The notes beneath the pieces were generated by a model that saw nothing but the letters and a program-made list of their open reading frames with translations, did not search any database and was not told the DNA's origin. This document shows, one piece after another, positions 25,561 to 33,387 of a stretch of DNA of 33,404 nucleotides; position 1 is the first letter of the stretch; every line of letters starts with the position of its first letter. Both the position numbers and the translations under genes were made by a program. The stretch lies in assembly GCA_013360285.1 (NCBI GenBank), contig JABWCM010000119.1:1-33404 (forward strand), read 5' to 3'. This DNA is from Myxococcales bacterium (GTDB taxonomy: Bacteria; Myxococcota_A; UBA9042; JABWCM01).

Positions 25561-25583
25561 CCCGGATTTCTCACAAACTTGTG
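25561..25583 (+). repeat. CCCGGATTTCTCAC unit with small hairpin (family D-like)
   Basis: Starting at the base after the preceding stop codon is CCCGGATTTCTCACAAAC, whose first 14 bases match the arm of the hairpin at 26738. It contains CACAA-AC-TTGTG. The remaining bases to the coaE end hold nothing I recognise. Confidence 0.45.
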
Positions 25584-25749
25584 GGCGAGAGTGCCGATCC
25601 GTCAACGTCTTCGATTAAGGTAGACCGTTATGTCCGAAACAGGGCGCTGCCCTGCCTGAGGATGCGTGGGTTTGTGCGGTTACACAGCAGTGAATCGGCG
25701 CGTTTCGATAGAAATCAAGCAGCAGAGTGCATCAGAAAATTGCCGGGAA

Positions 25750-26385
25750 TTATTGGCTGCTGGGCTCGATTGTGGCAGGTTTCGGTGGAGGCAGCGCATT
25801 CATAACAGTGAGCATCCGATTTACTTCTTCAGTCAGCGCTTCAAGGTCTGTGTCATTCCAGATAACGTAATCCGCAGCCTTTATCTTATCGTCCAAAGGC
25901 CATTGGGCATCTAGTCGCCGGCGAATTTCGTCGAGAGACAGATTGTCACGTCGAGCGACCCTTGCCATTTGCGTTTCCGGTTTGGACGCTACCACGACAA
26001 TCGCGTTGACCAATCCAGTACGGCCTGCTTCAAACAACACAGGCGCTTCGTAAAACACAAGGTCATGTCCGCGACTTGCAATTATTTGAAGCAGTTTCGC
26101 CGTTTCTGCGGCGATTAGTGGATGTGTAATCTGCTCAAGAGTTCGCCGCAATTCTGGATTTTGAAATACGGTTGCTCCCAGTTGCCGCCGGTCCAAAGTG
26201 CCGTTTGGCAACAGATATTCGGGGCCAAAGGTTGCTACGATTTGCTCAAGCGCCGGTTGACCAGGTTCCACTACTTTTCTGGCTACTTGATCGGCGTCAA
26301 TGACTGGGTACCCTTTTGATTTTAGTATTTGAGCGACGGTACTTTTTCCGGTTCCAATGCCACCTGTCAGTCCGACTATTTTCAT
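25750..26385 (-). CDS. coaE: Dephospho-CoA kinase
   Basis: CoaE phosphorylates dephospho-CoA at the 3' ribose hydroxyl, the final step of coenzyme A synthesis. The 211-residue protein begins MKIVGLTGGIGTGKSTVAQ (P-loop), has VIDADQVAR, the ITHPLI motif, VFYEAPVLFEAG and a lid with ARVARRDNLSLDEIRRRLDAQ, and ends with the AADYVIWND segment plus a Pro-rich tail. GGAGG lies five bases before the ATG. It converges with the preceding hypothetical gene. Confidence 0.97.
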   Translation of the reverse strand: MKIVGLTGGIGTGKSTVAQILKSKGYPVIDADQVARKVVEPGQPALEQIVATFGPEYLLPNGTLDRRQLGATVFQNPELRRTLEQITHPLIAAETAKLLQIIASRGHDLVFYEAPVLFEAGRTGLVNAIVVVASKPETQMARVARRDNLSLDEIRRRLDAQWPLDDKIKAADYVIWNDTDLEALTEEVNRMLTVMNALPPPKPATIEPSSQ

Positions 26386-26737
26386 GCGCCCTCCGGTGAG
26401 CTATTGCTTGCGTTTGCTGTGCCTTTGCGGCGAAGGTTAACGGATACGACTGCTACGTCAGTTGACCTCAGACGGGTCCCGTGGTAGCCGTCATGCGCTT
26501 TTGCGGCGGCGGTGAATTGCCGCCGGTTGACTTTCTGTCACTGATTGGCGTTTTGGCGATACGCTGCCTAGTGTTACTGTCTTGTTGGTGATTTCCGCGC
26601 TCGGTCGACCCTGAGTGCCTCGGTGTCCAAAGAAATTGATGGCCACGTGCCTCCGATATCATTTGGCATTTCGCGGGATCGACTCGTGTCAAATGGTGCA
26701 GAATCCCCAAACGTGCTGTTAAATTAGTTACATGGCT
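26386..26737. other. Non-coding stretch upstream of coaE
   Basis: I see no supported gene. A minus-strand frame (26468-26767) begins within the family D hairpin and has unremarkable composition. A GC hairpin GGCGGC-GGTGAATT-GCCGCC is at 26505-26524 with no T-run. This is the first part of an 835-base gap to resB, whose remainder holds elements D, B4 and C. Confidence 0.4.
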
Positions 26738-26805
26738 CGGATTTCTCACGAGCTTGCGGATGAGCATGTCGAGACGCGCTTATCCGCAAGCTCGTGAGAA
26801 ATCCG
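26738..26805. repeat. Perfect 24-bp-stem hairpin (family D)
   Basis: Bases 26738-26761 and 26782-26805 are perfect inverted repeats, starting CGGATTTCTCACGAGC, around a 20-base loop. Partial copies of the arm occur at 2409, 18264 and 25561. Strength and intergenic position suggest a REP-like element or bidirectional structure. No T-run follows on either strand. Confidence 0.8.
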
Positions 26806-26810
26806 GGCTC

Positions 26811-26975
26811 AGAGGGTCAGCGGAAATAAGGAAGTGACCCTGGTCGAGCTAATTTAGCGCTGAATTGGCCAGGACCGGACTGAGGAATATCGGGAATATT
26901 CCGCAAGGACGGGACTGGCCAAGGCAGCCTAAATTAGCCGAATAGGGTTCACTTATCTATTTCCGCTGACCCTCT
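26811..26975 (-). mobile_element. Palindromic element family B, copy B4
   Basis: The 165-base copy starts AGAGGGTCAGCGGAAATA and ends TTTCCGCTGACCCTCT and is close to the reverse complement of B2. Its centre is GGAATATCGGGAATATTCC. It lies five bases after the family D hairpin, in the divergent gap between coaE and resB. Confidence 0.85.
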
Positions 26976-26997
26976 AAAAACACCACACATCTAGCAC

Positions 26998-27152
26998 TAC
27001 TGGGTCACAAAGACCCCGAGCACCGAGGCCAACGATGTGCCCCGAGACCGCCGTGGCGCTCCCTATGGGGTATCGGGAATACCCCACAGGCAGTGGCGGG
27101 GCGGACTTCGGGATGCGGCGTTGGCTAACTGCCGGGCGTTTGTGACCCAGTA
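26998..27152. mobile_element. Palindromic element family C (single copy)
   Basis: The 14-base terminal repeats TACTGGGTCACAAA (26998-27011) and TTTGTGACCCAGTA (27139-27152) enclose 127 bases that also pair in part (GGCCAAC / GTTGGCT). The centre is TGGGGTA-TCGGGAA-TACCCCA (27066-27086). The ends differ from families A and B, but the central TATCGGGAATA is shared with B2 and B4. It lies 68 bases before resB. Confidence 0.7.
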
Positions 27153-27220
27153 ATGCTACTAGGTGCATCCGACCCCCTTTTTTGATTATTCAGGCAGCCT
27201 CGGTTGTTGGAGTGCTCGAC

Positions 27221-28654
27221 ATGGAAGACCCGAAACACCTGCGTTACGCGTCTGAAGATTCGGAAACCATTCGAACACTCGTTGACGCCATGTCCTCACG
27301 GGCGCTGACAGTTGCCCTGCTCGTTATCCTCGTTCTGATTATTGCTGCGGGAAGTCAAGTTTCGCAAGGTATGGCTTTATCCGAGTTGATGCGGACCACA
27401 TCGTTCTCGTGGGCTAAGTTAGCGCATGGCCTAGGGTTGGCGAACGTATTTACGTCGTGGCTTTTCTTTCTCGTACTGTTGCTGCTGACACTTAACATAA
27501 TAGCAATAATCGTACGGAAACGCGATCAATCGGCGGCGAGTCCATCATTGTTATCCGGATCCCGAACACATCAAAAAACTTTGGTCTTAAGCGGTATTTC
27601 CGGCGATGAATTACGGCGGCGTATCACGTTGGCTATGGGGAATGTTTCGATTCGAGTGCGAGGAGGCACGACAAAAGCTGCTAAAGGAGCTGTCGTCGAA
27701 GGATTTTTGCTTCTTGGCCTTGGCGCTACCGCATTGTTGTTGGGATGGTTTGTTGAACGAGAGCGATTGTCAACAGGAAAGCTGGAGGTTCCGGTTGTTT
27801 CATCAGGGGCTCTCGCTCCATCGGCGGAGACACGTGTGCTGATTCACTCCGATGTGGGTTGGATAGCCGGCGGGCCGGAGATCCGCGGTGCGTGCGCTTA
27901 TGCGGAACAAAACAAACCATTCGAGTCGTTTGACTGTGTATTTGAAGGGCCATTTGGAACTGTCCGCGGCAATATTTCGCGGAATACGCCGCTTCAGGCT
28001 GCTGACTTACTTTTTGGATTGAAGGAACAAATTCGTTCTACGCGTTCTGGAAAAGGTTACATGCATTTGACCGATAGGCGTACGGGTGAAACGGCACTGC
28101 AAGCCGTTGCTGCAGGGCAGGCGTTTGATATTGGCTCGCAGCCGGTCGATAGTTCAGGTAACAGTAAGATAATAAGCTCGCCGGACACCAACCAGAGCAA
28201 TCACGTCGCTGTTCACACTGGTGCGGATGGTCTTATGTTCACTGTGGATTCAAGCGTCGATCAGCCTCCCCACATTTTATCGGTAGTAGCCAACAAACAC
28301 GACCTGAACGACGACTCAATTTCGTCGGGAGCCTCCGCGTTGCCGTTGGCATTTCGTGTGTTCGGTGAGGTTACGGTGACATTGTGGTACACAACTGTCC
28401 GTCATCTTTGGTTGTTTCTCCTCGGTGCAGCGGTTCTATTGCTGGGAACGGTTGCACTTACGTGGGTACCGCATGTGGTGGTTGTAGTGCGCTCTGCCGG
28501 CGAGTTGGAGTCGTCTTACTCCACAGACGTTATGAAGGATGGTGGGGCACGACATGAATTGGGTTACATCGTTACGGTTGAGTCCAACAACAGTGCTTCG
28601 TTATGTGAGCGCGTTTCGCGCACATTATCCGAAGAAACGTCTGTACCTGGCTAG
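27221..28654 (+). CDS. resB: ResB-like cytochrome c biogenesis protein
   Basis: ResB (Ccs1) forms the system II cytochrome c synthase with CcsA, moving heme and keeping apocytochrome reduced at the outer face of the inner membrane. ATG 27221 is preferred (GGAG eight bases upstream); a TTG at 27182 adds 13 residues. The 477-residue protein has four membrane segments: TVALLVILVLIIAAGSQV, FLVLLLLTLNIIAIIV, a third with GFLLLGLGATALLLGWFV, then a large periplasmic domain of about 220 residues, and a fourth near the C-terminus (LFLLGAAVLLLGTVALT). This topology is that of ResB. ccsA follows 11 bases later. Confidence 0.88.
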   Translation: MEDPKHLRYASEDSETIRTLVDAMSSRALTVALLVILVLIIAAGSQVSQGMALSELMRTTSFSWAKLAHGLGLANVFTSWLFFLVLLLLTLNIIAIIVRKRDQSAASPSLLSGSRTHQKTLVLSGISGDELRRRITLAMGNVSIRVRGGTTKAAKGAVVEGFLLLGLGATALLLGWFVERERLSTGKLEVPVVSSGALAPSAETRVLIHSDVGWIAGGPEIRGACAYAEQNKPFESFDCVFEGPFGTVRGNISRNTPLQAADLLFGLKEQIRSTRSGKGYMHLTDRRTGETALQAVAAGQAFDIGSQPVDSSGNSKIISSPDTNQSNHVAVHTGADGLMFTVDSSVDQPPHILSVVANKHDLNDDSISSGASALPLAFRVFGEVTVTLWYTTVRHLWLFLLGAAVLLLGTVALTWVPHVVVVVRSAGELESSYSTDVMKDGGARHELGYIVTVESNNSASLCERVSRTLSEETSVPG

Positions 28655-28665
28655 GAGTAACCAAA

Positions 28666-30093
28666 ATGACGGTGCTAGTTCCTCTTGGGTTGGTCTGTGG
28701 ACTATTTGCGATTGTTCTTTGGATCGCATCGGCTGTCCTTAGCGCGCCGTCCCAAGAACTGACGCGGACCTCGGACGACCCTAGAACGCGTGTGCAATTA
28801 GCTGTACTGGCGGTTCGTATTGCTTTGCCGCTCTATCTGGTGGGGGTTGTGCTAACCTTTGTCGGGTCGCAACGACTCCCTGTTCAGTGGTTTGACTACT
28901 TGGCAGTCATGACGATGGTACCCGCTGCCATTTCGGTCCTGAGATCCACGAAAAGAGCACACGGTTGGGTGCTGTTGTCTCTTGCTGGGCTGTCGGCATT
29001 GACGGGGCTCGGAATCTTTTTTGTTCCTTACGCGGATCCTACGGAAGATATACTGAATTTTTGGTACGTACTGCATATGGCGTCGGCGACAATCGGTGCG
29101 GGCCTGATATTTTGTGCGGCATCGGTTGCGGTCAGAAGGTTGATGACTACGCGATTTGGAGCCCGAACACTCATTTTGGTTTCGTTTGGTTTGGGTATTG
29201 TGGCGCTGTTTAGTGGCTGGGTTGGACCTGGCGATTCAGGTCCATTCTTGGTGTTTTCGGAAGACAGCGGACACGTTGTTGTTGCTGATTTGGTAGTAGC
29301 TGAGCGGGACACTGGAGATCGCCTTGAAAAGCACATTACCGTTCGGGCAGATCACCCCTTGTTTTCCTCAGTTCGTGATGGATCTAAAATAGTGTTAGTG
29401 GCCAGCTTTGTTCTCATCTTGATGAGCTGGTTGGTTCCTACGGTATTTTATCGCGCGTGGGCGATGATTGCTGCCGGTATCGGCGCGATTTCGCTTGTAT
29501 GTGTTCTGCTGGTGATGGTGTTGCTTGGTGTGTTTGGGGCAGAAGTCTCCGTGGATACACATGCATACCGGATGTGGATCGAGCACGTTCAACTGGTCGG
29601 ATTGGAACCCGCCATAGTGCTTCACTCCCTGGTGTTGCCCCCCGGTCCATACAAATTGTCATTGTTGTCTGCGCCTGAAAGTTTCATTTTGTTGGCGTTT
29701 GTTGTGGTTGCTGCCATCTTTAGTGCACTAAGATTACAAACTGGATGGCTTACAAAACGGTCTATATCGGAAGTACGTGACGCCCATGAATCGACGGCTC
29801 AGGTAGTCTTTGAAAGTGACTTGGTGCGGTATGCTCTACCATTTTGGACCGCTGCTCTCGCATCTGAGGCCATCTGGGGTCAACATCGGTTGGGACGCTT
29901 GTACCACGGCGATCCAGTGGTATTACTTGGTTTGTCTATCTGGTTGGGGCTCGGGATCTATTTCGCGGTTCAAGCACTGCTGCCGTCGCACAAAAATGCT
30001 CCATCGTTGGTTGTAGTCGGGCTCGGGATACTTCTCGGGTGGTTGTTGTTGGGCCCGTCGTTGGGTTGGACGGTTTTGTCCCACCGTAACTGA
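28666..30093 (+). CDS. CcsA/ResC-like cytochrome c assembly protein, divergent
   Basis: This 475-residue polytopic protein has about ten hydrophobic segments and, by position after resB, is the CcsA/ResC heme-handling partner. TAGGAG eight bases before ATG 28666 couples it to resB. A histidine lies in WYVLHMASATIGAG, as in CcsA. The tryptophan-rich WWD motif, normally like WGxxWxWDPKE, is eroded: the matching stretch reads EAIWGQHRLGRLYHGDPVV then LGLSIW, keeping W-G, D-P and the last W but losing the central tryptophans. An extra-membrane loop follows TM6 (VVADLVVAERDTGD). It may be a specialised or weakened heme transporter. The family call is firm by context; the activity is not. Confidence 0.8.
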   Translation: MTVLVPLGLVCGLFAIVLWIASAVLSAPSQELTRTSDDPRTRVQLAVLAVRIALPLYLVGVVLTFVGSQRLPVQWFDYLAVMTMVPAAISVLRSTKRAHGWVLLSLAGLSALTGLGIFFVPYADPTEDILNFWYVLHMASATIGAGLIFCAASVAVRRLMTTRFGARTLILVSFGLGIVALFSGWVGPGDSGPFLVFSEDSGHVVVADLVVAERDTGDRLEKHITVRADHPLFSSVRDGSKIVLVASFVLILMSWLVPTVFYRAWAMIAAGIGAISLVCVLLVMVLLGVFGAEVSVDTHAYRMWIEHVQLVGLEPAIVLHSLVLPPGPYKLSLLSAPESFILLAFVVVAAIFSALRLQTGWLTKRSISEVRDAHESTAQVVFESDLVRYALPFWTAALASEAIWGQHRLGRLYHGDPVVLLGLSIWLGLGIYFAVQALLPSHKNAPSLVVVGLGILLGWLLLGPSLGWTVLSHRN

Positions 30094-30644
30094 ACGTATT
30101 GCGGTGTATTTCGTGTGACCGACCCGCTCGGGGGGAATTCGCAGAGGTGCCGAGTTTCACGTTGACAGTTTTGTTACAAATCTGATACTGAACGCATCCC
30201 CGGTCGAGGGCCTACATGGAGTCGCCGGAAACGTAGACGCAAGCCTAGTGAATCGTGCGTGTTGGTTTGTGCGATGCATAGAAATAGTGAGGGCAAGAGT
30301 GTCAATACATGTCGGCAGTTGTGACGTGTGATAAACACTGCGTTGCCATGCCTGTTTTCCCTGTCATGAATGTTAGGGAGTTCCTTGTGCGTGCGAGGAA
30401 TGTGCGAGGTGAGGTTGCTGGCGCCTTGGTACCACACCACAATGACTCCACAACGCCAATGCCCGTAGTGATAGGGGTCGTTTGACTCCAAAGAAACTCA
30501 GTTTCTTGTGAATCCATGTCGGTTGGGTTGTTTCACCTATTTTTGAGGTTTGTACGTGGCGTTTTTCGGGCGAAACGCGCGTCGATTGGTCCAAACATGT
30601 CGACTGGTGGACGATTCCGCAGTTCTGAAAGTTGGTTTGCGACG
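30094..30644. other. Long leader or non-coding gap before bamD
   Basis: No supported gene lies in these 551 bases. A sigma-70-like promoter is near its start (30162-30189). A small stem AAGAAAC-TCA-GTTTCTT occurs at about 30492-30508. The bamD frame is open from 30516, but the earlier codons lack similarity. The stretch could hold an untranslated leader or a small RNA. Confidence 0.4.
30162..30189 (+). promoter_or_regulatory. Candidate promoter with perfect -35
   Basis: A perfect TTGACA (30162-30167) and GATACT (30184-30189) are 16 bases apart. It is 455 bases before the chosen bamD start, a long leader, so the transcript may be a separate small RNA or carry a regulatory leader. Confidence 0.45.
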
Positions 30645-31565
30645 ATGCAGCTCACATCGCCCCTACGCACCACCAAACAATTCTGCGAAAAGTTCTGTAG
30701 ATCTGCATTTCTTGCGTCGTTTGTGATGGCATGTGCTTCAAATGTGGAGTCTTTGAGCGGAATTAACCTAATTGATCCGGCCGAATTGGCTTATCTTCAC
30801 GGAATGGATCAGCTTAACCGTGCCAATTATGTGGAAGCAATTAGTCACTTCCAATCTGTGGATCAGATGCCGATGGATCCAAATCGAGCGATCCAAGGAT
30901 TGCCGGCTTGGAGGGCACTCGCATCTTTGCGCATCGGCGATTCGTTGTTTTTCCAGGGAAAGTTTCCGGAAGCGGCACAACATTACGCGGCGTTCATCGC
31001 TGCGAACCAAGGGGATCCAAATCTGGATTATGCACAATATATGCTCGCAAGATCATACAATGAGCAAATCCCCTCTGAATGGTTTTTGGTACCGCCCATC
31101 TACGAAAATGATCGACAGTCTATGTTGCGGGGATTTGAGGCGATGACTGTTTTTGTTCGCCAATACCCACGCAGTCGTTATCTTAACGAGGTGGTTGCCA
31201 TGCGTGATCGTATTGACGAGCTTCAGTACGAGTACAATAGCTACCTGGTTGACTATTACGACAGTCGAGAACAGCCTGCGGGCGTGGTTGTGCGGTTGGA
31301 ACACATGTTCGAGCAGTTTCCTGGGCGAGCGCATACGGAGGCGAATTATCTATTACTCGCGAAGGCGTATGTTCAAACCGATCAGGCAGCACGCGCTTAT
31401 CGCACCTATCGCGACTTTTTAGCACGTTTTCCAGATAGCCGAGGTCGTTTGACGGCTGAAGACGGTATGAAACAACTCGAGGAAATCGTTCAACCGGCGG
31501 AAGAATCCCCGAAGGAAACAAATCTCGACGAGGGTGCGCAGCCCGGTCCTTCTGACCCGGAATAG
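30645..31565 (+). CDS. bamD: Outer membrane assembly lipoprotein BamD (YfiO-like)
   Basis: BamD is the essential TPR lipoprotein of the Bam complex, which inserts beta-barrel proteins in the outer membrane. From ATG 30645 the product is 306 residues: a basic start (RTTKQFCEKFCRS), a hydrophobic core and a lipobox VMAC with Cys30. TPR-like repeats follow (FQGKFPEAAQHYAAFI, YAQYMLARSYNEQIP, ARAYRTYRDFLARFPDSRG). The motif LDYAQYMLARS and the later YPRSRY belong to the family. It is about 60 residues longer than E. coli BamD, with an acidic Pro-rich tail. The frame is open to 30516, but a start there would bury the signal peptide. Confidence 0.88.
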   Translation: MQLTSPLRTTKQFCEKFCRSAFLASFVMACASNVESLSGINLIDPAELAYLHGMDQLNRANYVEAISHFQSVDQMPMDPNRAIQGLPAWRALASLRIGDSLFFQGKFPEAAQHYAAFIAANQGDPNLDYAQYMLARSYNEQIPSEWFLVPPIYENDRQSMLRGFEAMTVFVRQYPRSRYLNEVVAMRDRIDELQYEYNSYLVDYYDSREQPAGVVVRLEHMFEQFPGRAHTEANYLLLAKAYVQTDQAARAYRTYRDFLARFPDSRGRLTAEDGMKQLEEIVQPAEESPKETNLDEGAQPGPSDPE

Positions 31566-31895
31566 TATTTGCTGGAGACCCGGTTATTGTTGGTCGCTGC
31601 GAATTGATTTTTGGCACGCGCCTATTTCCGGTGTTACGGTTCGATTTGATTAATAGAATTGCTTGTTTTGCCCTTTTGTAGCGACTGAGGACGGCTATCA
31701 AAGCAAGTAATAGAAAAACGGCCTAATACGTGATGATACGTCCCAACGGCGGGCCGACCAATTCAGTTTTTGCGGAATGGTATTCACAAGTGGGGTACAT
31801 ACTGCGTTTGTGACCTAGAGTAGCAAAATCCCGCGGGTGAGTCTTTCCGCACGTTTTTGCGGAATTGTTTCAGGATATAACGAGGAAGGTTCGAC
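31566..31895. other. Intergenic stretch with direct and inverted repeats
   Basis: No supported gene lies in these 330 bases. The 13-mer GTTTTTGCGGAAT occurs at 31766-31778 and again at 31853-31865. The second copy is part of a hairpin TTCCGCA-CGTTTT-TGCGGAA (31845-31864), 31 bases before the next start. No clear promoter was found. Confidence 0.4.
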
Positions 31896-32273
31896 ATGGT
31901 TAGTAAGATGCCCAAAGATGTCGTGAAGGCCAAATGGGGTACAAAATACGCCGCCGCCGATGCTATAGTTGCCATTATTGGTGATCCGGACGGCAAAACG
32001 AGGCAGCGAATAAAACATGCGAGTAATTCTCAACTATTACGCATGTACGAGAACGCGGTAGTGCTTCAAAAGAAGTTCACCACACGCGCAACGCTAGAGG
32101 CGGAGATTCTCAAGTATAAGTTTCCAAAAGGCGTGGTGGACGAAAATTACAAAGCCAAACTTGAGTCATTTGGTATTGGTCGTCTTTTGGACATGCATCG
32201 ACAGTTGGCGGGGAAGGCTGCATACAAAGGAGCGATCACGACCGAACTCAGGTGCTTTTGGTTTGTGCCTTGA
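31896..32273 (+). CDS. Hypothetical protein, probably cut at its 3' end
   Basis: The 125-residue frame has GAGGAAGG eight bases before its ATG and so is likely a real gene. The protein starts MVSKMPKDVVKAKWGTKYAA and is basic and helical (for example QLLRMYENAVVLQKKFTTRA); I recognise no family. Its codon choice resembles the preceding genes up to about position 32240. The last residues (LRCFWFVP) come from the sequence beyond the apparent junction near 32250, so the natural C-terminus is probably missing. Confidence 0.6.
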   Translation: MVSKMPKDVVKAKWGTKYAAADAIVAIIGDPDGKTRQRIKHASNSQLLRMYENAVVLQKKFTTRATLEAEILKYKFPKGVVDENYKAKLESFGIGRLLDMHRQLAGKAAYKGAITTELRCFWFVP

Positions 32274-33190
32274 AACTGGATGGCGAGGGTGGTGGCGTTT
32301 TTGGACAGGGCGGCGGAGAACTGGATTTGCTTGGAAGAGAGCGGCAAAAAGGGCGTTTTGCTGAGGGCGGCTTTCCATTTGTCTTCGTCGGTGGTTTCGG
32401 CTTTTGTGAGCAGTTTTGTGCGGTAGGCGTGGGCGCGGATCTTCCCGTCTTTTCCGGCAAGCAAACGCAGATGCGCCGAGGTGGCACCGGCTTTTTCTTT
32501 GACAAAGACGACGCTGGCTTCGCGGAAGACTTCGGAGGAAGAGAGGACTTTGGCGAACCCCCCGCCGTTGCTGATGCCCCAATACAACATCCCCAAGCCG
32601 ATCAAGATCAGCAAGGGAGCCGACAAGGTCTCAAGCCACTTGATGCTTTCCGTTCCTTTCCAGACAAAAAACATCTGGATGCCCCAAAAGACCATGAATC
32701 CGACAAATTGAGCGTTCCAAGATTGGTTCCATGCGGGTTTCCCTGCGATGACCGCAAAGATCGCGATCATGGCGAGTCCACCGAGCCATGTTTGGATGCC
32801 AAACCAGCCGCACGCCACGATGGCACGCAAGACGCTTGGGATATGGATCCCGTTGTATCCGAAGGATGCGCGCCCGAGTACAGGAAAAGGGATGCCGTAC
32901 TTGGTGCCTGCATGGCCGTTAAAGACCATCGGGATCGCGACGATCACGTTGCCAAGTAAGATCATCATCAGCGCTTCTTTCCAAGAAAGGCCGCCGAGGA
33001 TCATGTTGGAAGCAAGCATATAGGTGGGGACGCAAACAGCCATCCCCACCCAAAGAGAAGCAAGGTGCCAAAGATTCCACGAGCGATGAGCAAGGGCGGT
33101 GGGCAAGAGATCTTCGTTGCTTAGGGCGGGATCAAGGTCGGATGTTTCGGTCAATTCGTAGATATCATGTTCTGCGTGTAGCTTCGCCAC
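32147..33190 (-). pseudogene. NCS1-family nucleobase/hydantoin transporter, C-terminal half missing
   Basis: NCS1 proteins are 12-segment cation symporters of about 450-500 residues for cytosine, hydantoins, allantoin or related compounds. Here GTG 33190 (AGAGGGG seven bases upstream) begins a clear N-terminal half: SLWVGMAVCVPTYMLASNMI, GNVIVAIPMVFNGHAGTKYG, IPFPVLGRASFGYNGIHIPS and LRAIVACGWFGIQTWLGG. About six membrane segments are followed by a polar insert (about 230-310) with DEDKWKAALSKTPFLPLSSK. Recognisable sequence stops at about residue 312; the last 35 residues are read from the opposite strand of the preceding gene. A working transporter is unlikely from this sequence. Confidence 0.8.
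32240..32260. other. Apparent breakpoint between two sequence contexts
   Basis: Two convergent coding sequences both lose their natural ends here: the plus-strand hypothetical gene and the minus-strand NCS1 transporter. Codon choice changes, with ATC strongly favoured for Ile on the right. No terminal repeats or target duplication are visible. It may be a recombination endpoint or an assembly chimera. Confidence 0.5.
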
Positions 33191-33350
33191 GAGAAAACCC
33201 CTCTGGTTTGGTGGGATGGTTTGGAGGCCAAAGATATCGGGTCTGTTTTGCTCGGATGTTGGTGGTGCGGTGAAGGCTCAGGCGTCTTCGAGGATCATAC
33301 GATAATCCGAGATATGTGTGCGAAGGGTAGGTGCGATCGGCGGTAGACGC

Positions 33351-33387
33351 CCTGTAATAGGGCAGCCACAGGGGGCTGCCCCTACGT
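33351..33387. repeat. Short GC-rich palindromic repeat (GGGGCAGCCCC type)
   Basis: Two small palindromes follow each other: CCCT-GTAAT-AGGG (33351-33363) and GGGCAGCC-ACAGGG-GGCTGCCC (33361-33382). The wording GTAGGGGCAGCCCCC on the minus strand resembles a dispersed intergenic repeat seen in various bacterial genomes. An outer pair TGTGTGCG (33316-33323) and CGCACACA (33394-33401) encloses it. No such repeat occurs left of 32250. Confidence 0.5.

Noticed and set aside
26468..26767. Minus-strand frame of 99 codons upstream of coaE
   Set aside because: It begins inside the family D hairpin, has no ribosome binding site and its composition is unlike neighbouring proteins.
31609..31625. TGGCACG resembling a sigma-54 -24 box
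   Set aside because: The GC dinucleotide required at -12 is absent at the right spacing.
32252..32959. Plus-strand frame of 235 codons
   Set aside because: It is the antisense shadow of the NCS1 transporter, which has clear membrane segments and family motifs on the minus strand.
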